A stretch of DNA of 49,602 bases from Chlamydiae bacterium CG10_big_fil_rev_8_21_14_0_10_35_9 (GTDB lineage: Bacteria; Chlamydiota; Chlamydiia; Chlamydiales; SM23-39). Both the position numbers and the translations under genes were made by a program. The notes beneath the pieces were generated by a model. It saw only the letters and a list, made by a program, of their open reading frames with translations. It searched no databases and was not told the DNA's origin. Positions within the stretch are counted from its first letter, which is position 1. The number at the start of each line of letters is the position of its first letter. Below are positions 1-8,204 of this stretch, piece after piece. The stretch lies in NCBI GenBank assembly GCA_002773835.1, contig PFAC01000022.1:1952-51553 (forward strand). Direction: 5' to 3'.

Positions 1-1
1 T

Positions 2-1192
2 ATATTTGTCTATGCCTTCATTCTCTACCCTAATAGAGAACTTCTAAGCCCTCATGCTAGCGCAGATTGGCTCACAAATGTCATTGGAACAAAACATCAG
101 CATTGGGTTTCTATCTATCGCAACTGGATGCAGGTATTATTTTTTGTAATGGCTGAGCTTTGGTCAACAGTTGCCATATTCTTATTATTTTGGGGATTTG
201 CTAACCAAATTAACCGCGTCAGTGAGGCTAAGAGGTTTTATACACTTTTTATTGCCGGAGGAGATTTAGCTGCTATTGCAACAGGTCCATTGGTTTGGCA
301 TTATTCGAAGAAATACGCCGGACTTGACTTCACTAATACCCTGCAAAGCTTAGCTATTTATATAATAATTTTTGGTTTTATCATTATAGGGCTATATCGA
401 TGGATTACGAAAAATGTACTCACAGACCCTAAACTTGTCCCTGACGAGAACCCTGCCTTAAGCAAAACCAAGCTATCCTTAAAAGAAAGTATTAAGCTCC
501 TAGCCCGATCAAAATACTTACGCTCCATAGCTATGATGGTTATCGGTTATGGCCTGACTATTAATTTAATTGAAGTTACTTGGAAGGCCCATTTGAAAAT
601 GCAATACCCCAACCCATCGGATTATCAGTCCTTTATGGCTAATATTACTTCAAGTGTGGGTATAGTCTCTTTTTTAACAGCTTTTTTAGCCGGAAGCTCC
701 ATTATCCGATTTTTTGGATGGCGCTTTAGTGCTCTTATAACCCCTGTCTCACTTGGTCTTACAGGGATTGCCTTTTTAACCATGGTTGTCTTCAAAAACA
801 GTTTACCATTATGGTTTGGGATGACTCCTCTTTTTATGATCGTCTTATTTGGGGCCTTTCAGAATATTTCCACAAAGGTCATGAAATATTCTTTCTTTGA
901 CCCAACTAAGGAAATTGCCTATATTCCTCTAGATCCAGAATCTAAGGTAAAGGGAAAAGCTGCGATTGATATAGTCGGCTCAAGATTTGGGAAGTCTGGC
1001 TCTGCCTGGATTCAGATTCTTTTACTAGAATTTGTAGGTAATGGATCGGTTTTATCTATAACTTACTTCTTATTCCCTATCATTATCTTGGCGCTCATCA
1101 AGTGGATTGGATCTGTCCGCACTCTAGATAAACAGTTTAAAAGTCAAAAGACAGAAGAAGAAGTACTACAAGAAGAACCGGCTCAGTCCTAG
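2..1192 (+). CDS. NTT-family ADP/ATP (nucleotide) translocase, 5'-truncated by window edge
   Basis: Inner-membrane nucleotide transporter of the plastid/chlamydial NTT family, which exchanges host ATP for bacterial ADP or imports other nucleotides. The frame is open from base 2, so the start lies outside the window; 396 residues remain of a family usually about 500 long. Several hydrophobic helices are visible. Conserved family stretches include VMAELWSTVAIFLLFWGFANQ near the start and, near the C-terminus, EIAYIPLDPESKVKGKAAID followed by a GSRFGKSGSAWIQ segment. The tail is charged and rich in Q and E. Family membership is secure. Whether it is the ATP/ADP exchanger (Npt1) or another isoform cannot be told from this part. 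Confidence 0.93.
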   Translation: MFVYAFILYPNRELLSPHASADWLTNVIGTKHQHWVSIYRNWMQVLFFVMAELWSTVAIFLLFWGFANQINRVSEAKRFYTLFIAGGDLAAIATGPLVWHYSKKYAGLDFTNTLQSLAIYIIIFGFIIIGLYRWITKNVLTDPKLVPDENPALSKTKLSLKESIKLLARSKYLRSIAMMVIGYGLTINLIEVTWKAHLKMQYPNPSDYQSFMANITSSVGIVSFLTAFLAGSSIIRFFGWRFSALITPVSLGLTGIAFLTMVVFKNSLPLWFGMTPLFMIVLFGAFQNISTKVMKYSFFDPTKEIAYIPLDPESKVKGKAAIDIVGSRFGKSGSAWIQILLLEFVGNGSVLSITYFLFPIIILALIKWIGSVRTLDKQFKSQKTEEEVLQEEPAQS

Positions 1193-1204
1193 TTTATGGA
1201 GAAA

Positions 1205-1234
1205 ATTGGGCTTTACAAGTATGTAAAGTCCAAT
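1205..1234. terminator. Bidirectional hairpin terminator
   Basis: A 13-bp stem (ATTGGGCTTTACA with TGTAAAGTCCAAT, one G-T wobble) closes a four-base AGTA loop. It sits between the convergent translocase gene (stop at 1192) and the minus-strand gene ending at 1240. On the minus strand the stem is followed by TTTTCTCC, a short T run; on the plus strand by an AT-rich stretch. It probably serves both genes. Confidence 0.75.
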
Positions 1235-1239
1235 ATTAA

Positions 1240-1611
1240 TTAATTACATACTCCAGGGCTTTGTTCCTGATAAATTTTCATAGCTTCGGCTACTATTCTT
1301 TCAAATTCATCCACAAATAGAGGTTCTTTATCAATCTTTTTCTGTTCTAACAAACACCCTGCGTTTGTTTGAGCTTCAATGGAAGCTTGTACTCCATAAA
1401 ATTCATTAAGCAGCTGTTCAAAATGAACAATGGTCTCTTCATTTTTTTGCAAAGCCTTTCTTTGAAAATAAGGAAAACACAAACACCAGCTCTGAGATGT
1501 GGCTTTCAAATTTGTCTGATCGACTACTACTACATCTCCACTATTGCAGCAATTTGACCCAGAAACATGTAACTGTATTTGAGGTACGGAACTTGGGATA
1601 GAGCTTGCCAT
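1240..1611 (-). CDS. Orphan small protein, 123 aa
   Basis: No family recognised. The protein starts with a Ser/Pro-rich, uncharged N-terminus (MASSIPSSVPQ) with no signal peptide or membrane span. A cysteine-containing middle (SNCCN, CLCF) follows, then a charged, probably helical C-terminal half. The start is supported by GGAGG six bases upstream of the ATG. The GG of that site lies in a small TTACC/GGTAA hairpin. A polar Ser-rich N-terminus without Sec features is common in type III effectors, but that is only a suggestion. It is separated from the next upstream gene by about 75 bp. Confidence 0.55.
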   Translation of the reverse strand: MASSIPSSVPQIQLHVSGSNCCNSGDVVVVDQTNLKATSQSWCLCFPYFQRKALQKNEETIVHFEQLLNEFYGVQASIEAQTNAGCLLEQKKIDKEPLFVDEFERIVAEAMKIYQEQSPGVCN

Positions 1612-1687
1612 AATTTACCTCCAGGGTAATAACAAACTCTATTGTTAATTTTTCATAAAAATTCTGTAAAGTATTTTTTTTAAAATT

Positions 1688-2653
1688 TTATAGATATTTT
1701 GAAATGACAGAGTTATGAAAATATTGAAATGACCCATTTTCAAGCTCTACAAAAATATTATCTCTATCGACGGTAAGAGAGCGAATTTTACTAGTAAATC
1801 CTGCATATCGAATGCTAGGCAGCCCACCAGAAAATTCTATAACTGGCCACTGGGAGCTTGCACAAACTTGCTTTTCTATTTGCTTAAATACAACATGTTT
1901 AGGTAAGCAAAAATGCACTGGCATGAAAAATTTATGGTAAATAACCTTATCAAAGTTTTCAGGGTAATCTATTATTATTTTCTCTCCTTCAATTGCAATG
2001 GTTTTAATTTTTTCAAGACTGAAAAAAATATCAACAAAGCTATCTAGTTTTTTTTCAACTACCTCATTTTTCTTAGTTTTTGCTAAATAAAGAAACACTG
2101 ATTTTAGAATTTTTTTGTGCTCGCTTTTTTTAAAGGTAAATCTTTCAGAAGAGTTTGAACCATCTTCCTTACTAGTTTCAAAGCTATTTACATCTACAAC
2201 AAAGCTTTTAAACCAATCTCCCCATGATTTTAACCAATCTTCCCAACTTTCCCTTACCTGAGCAGGGGTGACGTTAAGCTCCTTTGCTCGCTTAAGTTCT
2301 TCTATTTTTTGATTAAGCTCTAAAGAGGCTTGACAACACTGCTTTTGAAGGCATTTCAACTCTTCCACTTGTGAGTTAAGCAGTGCTATTTCTTTAGAAT
2401 TCCACTTCCAAATTATGAGTTTGAAAATATACGTTATTAAGTAAATTAACCCCTTTTGCTCTTCTTTTTGAAAAGGATTTATTGATAGTAAGTGAGTATT
2501 CAACCGATCAATACTTCCAAGGCAATAAGCGTTAATTGAGGCTAACGCTATTTTTTGTGCTTTACACTCAGCAGTACTATTAGAGCTTAAAGCCATTGTC
2601 CTACAGCTATTTACGCTCTGGCTGAATCTGGTTATTATTTGTAAATCAATCAT
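1688..2653 (-). CDS. Orphan coiled-coil protein, 321 aa
   Basis: No family recognised. There is a single hydrophobic stretch near residues 69-82 (GLIYLITYIFKLIIW). It is followed by a coiled-coil-like region around 85-125 rich in Glu, Leu and Lys, then a Trp-rich direct repeat (SWEDWLKSWGDWFKSF) near 135-150. The C-terminal half is a mixed alpha/beta domain. No Shine-Dalgarno site precedes the first ATG. A second ATG 19 codons in (2596) is preceded by AGGA but spaced too tightly, so the start is uncertain. Flanking DNA is very AT-rich, as for other orphans in this window. A host-directed or membrane-associated role is possible but unproven. Confidence 0.55.
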   Translation of the reverse strand: MIDLQIITRFSQSVNSCRTMALSSNSTAECKAQKIALASINAYCLGSIDRLNTHLLSINPFQKEEQKGLIYLITYIFKLIIWKWNSKEIALLNSQVEELKCLQKQCCQASLELNQKIEELKRAKELNVTPAQVRESWEDWLKSWGDWFKSFVVDVNSFETSKEDGSNSSERFTFKKSEHKKILKSVFLYLAKTKKNEVVEKKLDSFVDIFFSLEKIKTIAIEGEKIIIDYPENFDKVIYHKFFMPVHFCLPKHVVFKQIEKQVCASSQWPVIEFSGGLPSIRYAGFTSKIRSLTVDRDNIFVELENGSFQYFHNSVISKYL

Positions 2654-2772
2654 GAGGTATATTTATTATTAAGTATACTGAATTTTATCAAAATAATATT
2701 AATTTTTCATTAATTTAATTTTTTGTAAAAATTATTAAAAATAATTTTATATATAAACAAAAAAGAACGACT

Positions 2773-3732
2773 TTAAAAAGAGCTTTCAACCCAGTTCATA
2801 AGCACTTGATCCATCCAGTGGAACCTTCGCCTTCCAAGATAGCCCATATGACCTCCTTTATTAGTTTTGTAGAGGTTTATGTTATCCGGCAGTATGACGC
2901 CATCCAAGGTGGTTGAACAGATAATGGGATCATCTTTAGAAAAGAGAATTTCACAAGGTATGGTGATATTTGGAATTATTTTATAAGAACTGCTCTTTTG
3001 CCTATAGTCCACTGCGTCGTTAAAGCCGGACTGTGGAGCTATATAATCATTTTCGAAATCAGCAAAGCGCATATTGCGAGGAAAGTGAAATGGCTCTAAA
3101 TCAGGAAAGGTTCGATGCCTAAAGGCTATATCCGCTCTAAGATGTCTCATAAAATAGAGTTCGTAGATTCTATTTTTGCGCTTTGAAAGAAGTTCCACAC
3201 TAGAAGAGAGGTCTATCGGTGGGTTAAGGGCTATTACCTTTTGTAAAAACTGTCCGGCTTTTTCTTGCAGTTCAGCAGCTAATTTTAACACAATATTTCC
3301 GCTCATGGAAAACCCCATTAGAACCATAGGAGAAGAAGGTGTTTCTAACTGCAATGCTTTTAACACTTCCAACACATCTTCACTTATTCCGCAGTGATAA
3401 ATATTTCTGGCGAGCCCTTTACCTGAACCACATCCCCTTAAGTTTAATCGTATTGCCCTGATTCCCCTTTTTTCCAATAGTTTAGTCATTCTTACTAAAT
3501 AAGGTGATCGATGGGAGCCACAAAGACCATGAATCATAATGACAGTAGGATCTGTCTTTTTCCACCCTTCAGGCGTTGTCACCTCTAAAGCTAATTGATC
3601 ATTATCAGGCAATTGAACCAGTTTACGAAAGGAAAGTGGTTGTCTATGAAGATGAAATATTGTGCCAATGATTGTTTGCTGATGCGACCCTGGAAATAAT
3701 GGAAAAGGATCAAAAGGCAGCTCTATTGACAC
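2773..3732 (-). CDS. YheT-like alpha/beta-fold hydrolase
   Basis: A 319-residue alpha/beta hydrolase of the YheT/ABHD1-3 type, predicted esterase or lipase with unknown natural substrate. The N-terminal PLFPGSHQQTI motif is typical of the family. The oxyanion region is HGLCGSHRSPY (about 68-78). The nucleophile elbow is GFSMSG with Ser142; the usual second Gly of GxSxG is Ser here. The acid is probably Asp in FSKDDPII and the base His in GGHMGY near the C-terminus. The start is a GTG preceded by GGGAGAG. It is cytosolic, with no signal peptide. A 100-bp AT-rich spacer separates it from the PagL-like gene upstream, so it is probably transcribed alone. Confidence 0.85.
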   Translation of the reverse strand: MSIELPFDPFPLFPGSHQQTIIGTIFHLHRQPLSFRKLVQLPDNDQLALEVTTPEGWKKTDPTVIMIHGLCGSHRSPYLVRMTKLLEKRGIRAIRLNLRGCGSGKGLARNIYHCGISEDVLEVLKALQLETPSSPMVLMGFSMSGNIVLKLAAELQEKAGQFLQKVIALNPPIDLSSSVELLSKRKNRIYELYFMRHLRADIAFRHRTFPDLEPFHFPRNMRFADFENDYIAPQSGFNDAVDYRQKSSSYKIIPNITIPCEILFSKDDPIICSTTLDGVILPDNINLYKTNKGGHMGYLGRRRFHWMDQVLMNWVESSF

Positions 3733-3834
3733 GGTGCTCTCCCATTTTATTCTTAATTAACCAACCCCTTATTGTTAATATTTAAATAAAAACATTTATT
3801 AATCAATAATTAATTTTTGTATTTTTAATATTAA

Positions 3835-4317
3835 TTAATAACTAATTGGGAGAGAATAAAATAAAACAAGAGATTCTTCACCGGGATTTCTCTTCGACCA
3901 ATGAAATAACTTTCTCGCATTAGACATGTGATAAAAATGAAGACCTAACCTCGCATGGTTAGAGAACTTAAAACCGATTTCTATACCTGAGCGGAATTCA
4001 ACTGGAAAACCTAAGTCTTTTCCTCCTCCTTTTCCGTAATACCCTACAGCAAAATTAGGAGAAAATATAAACCTTTTAATAAACCATTCAAAGCCAAATC
4101 CTGCATAAATATAGTGAGATCCTTTGGCTGTTGCCATAGCCCCCACAGTAGGCCTAAAAGTATACCATACTACATTTGGCCTATACTCAATTCTAAACTC
4201 AGCTGTTCGATATTTTTCATGCTTAATATCGAATATTCCCACACCAAAGTTTAGTAAAGAGGGATCAGAGGCATAAACATAGGAAAAAAGAAAAAATGCG
4301 AACCATATTTTTTTCAT
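3835..4317 (-). CDS. PagL-like lipid A 3-O-deacylase / acyloxyacyl hydrolase family
   Basis: Outer-membrane beta-barrel enzyme of 160 residues, close to the usual PagL length. A signal peptide (about 1-16, ending YVYA) is followed by alternating beta-strand segments rich in aromatic residues. The catalytic triad of Pseudomonas PagL (His, Ser, Glu in the form HxSNA...NxGxE) is matched by H130, S132-N133 and E147 or E148 in HMSNAR...NPGEE. The chain ends in an aromatic residue (Tyr), as expected for barrel assembly. PagL removes the 3-position acyl chain from lipid A, which could alter recognition of chlamydial LPS. Family assignment rests on the motif and architecture; activity is inferred. 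Confidence 0.8.
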   Translation of the reverse strand: MKKIWFAFFLFSYVYASDPSLLNFGVGIFDIKHEKYRTAEFRIEYRPNVVWYTFRPTVGAMATAKGSHYIYAGFGFEWFIKRFIFSPNFAVGYYGKGGGKDLGFPVEFRSGIEIGFKFSNHARLGLHFYHMSNARKLFHWSKRNPGEESLVLFYSLPISY

Positions 4318-4423
4318 AAAAAAATATTTTTTTACAAATAGCTTTGTTTTTCAATTACAAAAATCAAAAAGGTTGTTAATCTCTCTTCCTTCCTTTTTAG
4401 AGGCAACAACTTATGAGGACCCC

Positions 4424-4981
4424 ATGAAAAAGTTAAAAACCTTTTATCTAATAACCTTACTCTCATTATTACTTCCTTGTTTTTCTAACGCTGCAACGCC
4501 ACCTAAGTATTTCCCTAATTACTGTCATTGGATTTATGCCATATCAACTCTTGGGGATACCATACAACTTGAAGATGGATCTGTCTGGGATATCTCCCCT
4601 AAAGATGGTCACAAAATTTTCAATTGGAAATCTCAAGATGCTCTCATTATTCACCCCAATTATAGATGGTTTTCTAACTATAATTACAGAATATTGAATA
4701 AAGCTACCAATCAAACCATTGAAGTTAATTTAAGCCTAGCGCCTTTTGTTGATGGGGAAAACACCAACTACATTTACGATATTAAGAATGACTGCAGCGC
4801 AATAATGCTTCAAGATCAATCAGTCTGGCATGTAAATACTAAAGACCGAAGGATTATAGAACAATGGGCTTTAGATGATTTAATCATTATTGGTGTATAT
4901 AACAAAGGCCGCTTTGAATCTGACACACATATTTTAATTAATGCCAACATGGGCAATCACTGTAGAGTTAGAAAAAATTAA
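4424..4981 (+). CDS. Secreted protein with two internal repeats, 185 aa
   Basis: The ATG at 4424 is chosen because GAGG precedes it and it opens directly on a signal peptide (MKKLKTFYLITLLSLLLPCFSNA). The longer frame from 4373 begins with TTG and has no site. The mature part holds two copies, about 90 residues apart, of a pattern LxDxSVWxxxxKDxxxIxxWxxxDxLII. This implies a duplicated beta-rich domain. It is exported to the periplasm or beyond; the function is unknown. The stop lies 13 bp before the next start, so it is probably cotranscribed with the Inc-like gene. Confidence 0.7.
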   Translation: MKKLKTFYLITLLSLLLPCFSNAATPPKYFPNYCHWIYAISTLGDTIQLEDGSVWDISPKDGHKIFNWKSQDALIIHPNYRWFSNYNYRILNKATNQTIEVNLSLAPFVDGENTNYIYDIKNDCSAIMLQDQSVWHVNTKDRRIIEQWALDDLIIIGVYNKGRFESDTHILINANMGNHCRVRKN

Positions 4982-4994
4982 AGGAGTAAAAACC

Positions 4995-5822
4995 ATGGTA
5001 AATCTTGTCGGACCTTCTCATCGCTTTAACAGCCCTCCCCCCATACATAACAGTAATGGATTTTTAACCAAAATTACTCAAGTTGCTTTATCTATCATTG
5101 CTGTAATAGGATCATACACTCTTCTTTCTCCTTTTTTAGCAACTTGTTTTGCAGTTTGTTTACTTACTCTTATAAACAAGCGCAACACTACAAGAAACAT
5201 TACATACACAGTTTTTAGACATTTATCTTCACCATTTTCAGAAAACACAACATATAGGAGAAGGCACATACGCCGCAATTGGAACTTTGATCCTGCGGCA
5301 ATAGAGTTACTACCTAGAAGAAGAGTTCCAGAACCCAGCCCTCAAAGTGAAAGGCGATTTCCTCCCAATAGAAGAGCTAGGCATAACAGCGTAAATCCAA
5401 GAGGCCTTCCACATCATAGAACGGACACTGAAGATAGAGAGGTAGTTCCAGCTCCCCGTCCTCAAACTGGAGTTCGCTTCTCCGCTGGTCAAGGAAATTT
5501 AACATTTGAGGGTAGCTCACCTTCGGCACCTCCTGCTAGAAGATTTCCTCATACCAATTTAACTAGTAGCAACGCGCCTGTACCTCAACGTAGGGGAAGT
5601 TTTCTCCCTAGTAGAAGAACTGGCAGTAATAACAGTGTAGATACAAGCGTAAACTTAAGAGGCCTTCCATCTCATGAAATGGAGACTGAAGAAGAGAGAG
5701 ATATAGTTCCACCTCCCCGTCCTCAAACTGGAGTTCAGTTCTCTGCTGGTCAAGGAAACCTAACATTTGAGGGTAGCTCACCTCCTATTAGAGGACTTCC
5801 TCGAGGAAGACTTAATTTCTAA
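4995..5822 (+). CDS. Inc-like candidate: bilobed hydrophobic domain plus duplicated Arg/Pro-rich tail
   Basis: The start at 4995 follows an AAGGAG site at 4981. After a polar N-terminus there is a hydrophobic block of about 38 residues at roughly 25-62, made of two lobes separated by SPF (VALSIIAVIGSYTLL and LATCFAVCLLTLI). That is the hallmark of chlamydial inclusion-membrane proteins. The remaining 200 residues are low-complexity, rich in Arg, Pro and Ser, and carry two copies of a block containing RPQTGVxFSAGQGNLTFEGS. The block is duplicated in the DNA as well (5400-5522 and 5658-5783). No enzyme domain is visible. A host-facing scaffold role is inferred, not shown. Confidence 0.65.
   Translation: MVNLVGPSHRFNSPPPIHNSNGFLTKITQVALSIIAVIGSYTLLSPFLATCFAVCLLTLINKRNTTRNITYTVFRHLSSPFSENTTYRRRHIRRNWNFDPAAIELLPRRRVPEPSPQSERRFPPNRRARHNSVNPRGLPHHRTDTEDREVVPAPRPQTGVRFSAGQGNLTFEGSSPSAPPARRFPHTNLTSSNAPVPQRRGSFLPSRRTGSNNSVDTSVNLRGLPSHEMETEEERDIVPPPRPQTGVQFSAGQGNLTFEGSSPPIRGLPRGRLNF
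5400..5522 (+). repeat. Direct repeat, copy 1 (inside Inc-like gene)
   Basis: About 123 bp from AGAGGCCTTCCA to GGGTAGCTCACCT, in frame. The 3' half (CCCCGTCCTCAAACTGGAGT onward) is nearly identical to copy 2. The 5' half has diverged more. Confidence 0.85.
5658..5783 (+). repeat. Direct repeat, copy 2 (inside Inc-like gene)
   Basis: About 126 bp, matching copy 1 with one extra codon in the acidic part. It preserves the frame, so the duplication lengthens the protein tail rather than disrupting it. Confidence 0.85.
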
Positions 5823-5929
5823 AGTGCACGAGGTACACAATTTAGTTAAAAGATTATTTTTCAAGTGTTTTATTGGGAAGTCACTTGTTATAATCTTCTC
5901 ATTTTAATATAACTCATATAGAAGGATAT

Positions 5930-6190
5930 ATGCCATCGTCTACAATTGGAGGGACAACTCCAGCAGTCACGGGGAGTTTTGAAACTCGCGAATCACAAGA
6001 ATCGACCCAAACAGCTCTTACTGAAAGATTAACTTTTAAAAAAAAAGCAATTGAAAGTGAGCTTTTTATTGCTAACGAACAAAACCTAAATGCACAAGCA
6101 AATAGAAACCCTATTAGACGAAAAAGTGTAATTCATTTAGAAACTAAGCTTCACTACATTCGAGAAGTTTTAGATAGATTTCAAAGGTAA
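5930..6190 (+). CDS. Orphan small protein, 86 aa
   Basis: No family recognised. A Ser/Thr-rich, disordered-looking N-terminus (MPSSTIGGTTPAVTGSFETR) leads into a basic, helical C-terminal half. The start follows AGAAGG at good spacing. It lacks a signal peptide and membrane span. It lies in the plus-strand run of orphan genes starting at 4424, after a 107-bp AT-rich gap. The composition fits a small secreted effector or a regulatory protein; neither is demonstrated. Confidence 0.5.
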   Translation: MPSSTIGGTTPAVTGSFETRESQESTQTALTERLTFKKKAIESELFIANEQNLNAQANRNPIRRKSVIHLETKLHYIREVLDRFQR

Positions 6191-6224
6191 AACCATAATT
6201 AACTTAATATAAACCAAAAAAACT

Positions 6225-6782
6225 ATGGCAAGTCAATTAACACCCGTAAGTTATTCACAACAATCCTCAGCACCTCAAGCTGAAACCCCAAAGAATCCAG
6301 CTGATTCTAAAACTCAAGAAGTTGCTCAAAAAAGATTTGAAGGACACCCTCATTTAGCTTCTTCTTCAATAACTGGTCAAGCTTTGGCTCGAATACCTAG
6401 TGACAATGCATTAGGAAGGTTAGATCTATCTAGAACCTTAAGTGGAGTTCCTGCTCAACCTGATGCAAGTAGCTTAAGTGACGAGCAACTTGCTGATTTG
6501 CTCGATAAAGCATCTAACTTAAAGGAGATAAACTTATCTGAATTTTCTATTTCTTCTGAAGGCGCAAATACATATTATGTACATGTGGACGGTACTCCTT
6601 ATTCAAAAACAGATAAGGGGGACGGTACTTTTCATTTAGAAAGGGTTGCCCCGCCTCAAACTTCTCATAGTGGATTAGAAAAGCTAGGATCTAGCGAAAA
6701 ACCTTTATCTAGTGAGGAACCTGCTGATTTGTTAGCTAAAGCAGCTAGTTTAAATACACCTAGTATTGAAGATTTGGACTAA
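6225..6782 (+). CDS. Orphan Ser/Ala-rich protein with internal repeat, 185 aa
   Basis: No family recognised. The N-terminal 80 residues are rich in Ser, Gln, Pro and Ala and look disordered. Two related segments, LSDEQLADLLDKASNL and LSSEEPADLLAKAASLNT, lie about 75 residues apart. They flank a short beta-like stretch (NTYYVHVDGTPYSKT). There is no signal peptide, and the Shine-Dalgarno site is weak. The gene begins 34 bp after the preceding orphan, suggesting cotranscription. An effector-like character is inferred from composition only. Confidence 0.55.
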   Translation: MASQLTPVSYSQQSSAPQAETPKNPADSKTQEVAQKRFEGHPHLASSSITGQALARIPSDNALGRLDLSRTLSGVPAQPDASSLSDEQLADLLDKASNLKEINLSEFSISSEGANTYYVHVDGTPYSKTDKGDGTFHLERVAPPQTSHSGLEKLGSSEKPLSSEEPADLLAKAASLNTPSIEDLD

Positions 6783-6866
6783 ACACTCCAAATTACATAA
6801 TAGGGAAAGTATATTTAAAAAATATTGCTATCCCTTTACTATTTTCTTAAAAGCGCCGAGAGCTCA

Positions 6867-7181
6867 ATGAGTAAGCAACTAACATGCTGGCAGTGCCATG
6901 CTTTGCTGCAAGATCAAAAAATCAATTTTAGAACAATATGTGAAAGCTGCTTCACAGAACAGCATGCTTGTTTGAACTGTCGACACCATTGTCTTGGCAA
7001 GCCTAACGATTGCAATATTCCCAATACCGATAACATTAATACAAAAGATCGCATGAACTTTTGCGATGATTTTAGCCTTAAACAAAACATCCCCTCTGAC
7101 TCTTGTTTTAAAAAAGTAAAAAAAATTTTTGGAGAAGAGTTGCCAAAAAAGAAATCTTTTGAAGAATTGTTTAACGATTAA
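6867..7181 (+). CDS. Conserved cysteine-rich zinc-ribbon protein, 104 aa
   Basis: The ATG at 6867 (MSKQLTCWQC) is preferred over the upstream non-ATG extension. Nine cysteines in the first 66 residues form CxxC pairs at 7/10, 25/28 and 35/38, with further Cys at 42, 49 and 66. The order is CWQCH, CESC, CLNCRHHC, GKPNDC and FCDDF. This resembles a widespread small bacterial protein whose core reads CxNCRxYxPGxPNxC...NFCxxF and which binds zinc by inference. The C-terminal 35 residues are Lys/Glu-rich. Its function is not known. It ends 16 bp before the next gene, so the two probably form an operon. Confidence 0.65.
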   Translation: MSKQLTCWQCHALLQDQKINFRTICESCFTEQHACLNCRHHCLGKPNDCNIPNTDNINTKDRMNFCDDFSLKQNIPSDSCFKKVKKIFGEELPKKKSFEELFND

Positions 7182-7197
7182 TTTTCAAAAGAAGAAC

Positions 7198-7959
7198 ATG
7201 ACAGCAGTTACAGAAAAAAAATCGCTAGCAAGCGAGTTTGAAACTCTTCACGCTGAAGTTTTAAATACCTATCTGTTCAGAGATAAGTTACGACATGAAA
7301 TGCATCAATTTAAGATAGATATTGATTATCTAAATCGTTTTATAAAAATAACATATTCCAATGGAACTATTGCCATTTCGGATTTAGAAAGATTGGTTGG
7401 GCGAGCTATACAATTTGACTTAAAGCTTGTAGATATCCATAAGGATATGGCCAAAGTAAAAAAAATAGCTGCTAAAGTTGATGCACTTATTGCAAGAACC
7501 TCCAATGCTGCCAATTCTTTTTCTGTGGATACTATTGAGCCTTTAAAAAGAGCAAACCCAGAAGAAGGAGAGCTGGTCTTTGGCACGCATATGCGTGACT
7601 CCGTTAACTTAATGACCCTAGAGTTATATCAAAAAGAGTTCAAAAGAATTAATGAACAATTTATTAAAATTAGAGACCATACATTTTTAAGCCTTGCAAA
7701 TCATATAACTGAGCTTAAAAATGGCCAATCTCCAGGTAGTTTTGTAAATAGGCTCTTCAGATATAACCCTTTAGCTGAAAACTACGAGCCAGGTACTTTC
7801 AAGGAACAGCATAAAGATGGAGAAATACAAGACTGGGAAGAGACACCCACCCCTGCAGCCACTGATAAAGCCCCAGAAAACCCTTCTGATGATACTAAAG
7901 AAGGAGTGTCTGCAAGTAATAAATCTTCTAAAAAACTTAGAAAGTCACGAAAAACTTAA
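7198..7959 (+). CDS. Charged helical protein with disordered C-terminus, 253 aa
   Basis: No family recognised. The start at 7198 follows AAAAGAAGAAC just downstream of the zinc-ribbon gene; the longer frame from 7129 would overlap that gene. Residues 1-185 are predicted mostly helical, with heptad-like stretches. The last 60 are Pro/Ser/Asp/Lys-rich and end in a strongly basic KKLRKSRKT. No signal peptide or membrane span is seen. Cotranscription with the zinc-ribbon gene suggests a shared cytosolic job. The 3' end overlaps the convergent small membrane gene by 4 bp. Confidence 0.6.
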   Translation: MTAVTEKKSLASEFETLHAEVLNTYLFRDKLRHEMHQFKIDIDYLNRFIKITYSNGTIAISDLERLVGRAIQFDLKLVDIHKDMAKVKKIAAKVDALIARTSNAANSFSVDTIEPLKRANPEEGELVFGTHMRDSVNLMTLELYQKEFKRINEQFIKIRDHTFLSLANHITELKNGQSPGSFVNRLFRYNPLAENYEPGTFKEQHKDGEIQDWEETPTPAATDKAPENPSDDTKEGVSASNKSSKKLRKSRKT

Positions 7960-8204
7960 GAACTTTTCATCGAGTCTCTTAAATCAATGATAAGAAAGAA
8001 TAATAAAACAGGAAGGTAGAACGCAGCAGGATAAGGAAACTTCAGTAGATAGGAAATGGTAAGAAATGCCAGCAAGGTAACTATAACAAACGAGAAAATA
8101 GAACTGGTCACTTTGTCAAATTTTTTCATAAAAAGATATTTAATGAGAAAGTGAAGCCCCCACAGCACAAGAAATGTTGCGATAAATTCCAGTAGATATC
8201 TCAT
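7956..8204 (-). CDS. Tiny membrane protein A, 82 aa
   Basis: Three probable transmembrane segments fill most of the protein, and a charged tail (DLRDSMKSS) follows. The ATG at 8204 overlaps the TGA of the upstream gene as ATGA, indicating translational coupling. It is similar in length, spacing and pattern to its neighbour at 8201-8452; both have a Phe/Lys-rich first loop (FMKKF, TFKKT) and a final IIDLR or VIDLL before the basic tail. No known family is recognised. The context is downstream of an NSS transporter on the same strand. Confidence 0.6.
   Translation of the reverse strand: MRYLLEFIATFLVLWGLHFLIKYLFMKKFDKVTSSIFSFVIVTLLAFLTISYLLKFPYPAAFYLPVLLFFLIIDLRDSMKSS

Noticed and set aside
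1609..1632. Small hairpin over the ribosome site of the 123-aa orphan as a riboswitch or thermosensor
   Set aside because: The stem is only 5 bp (TTACC/GGTAA), too weak to call a regulatory RNA.
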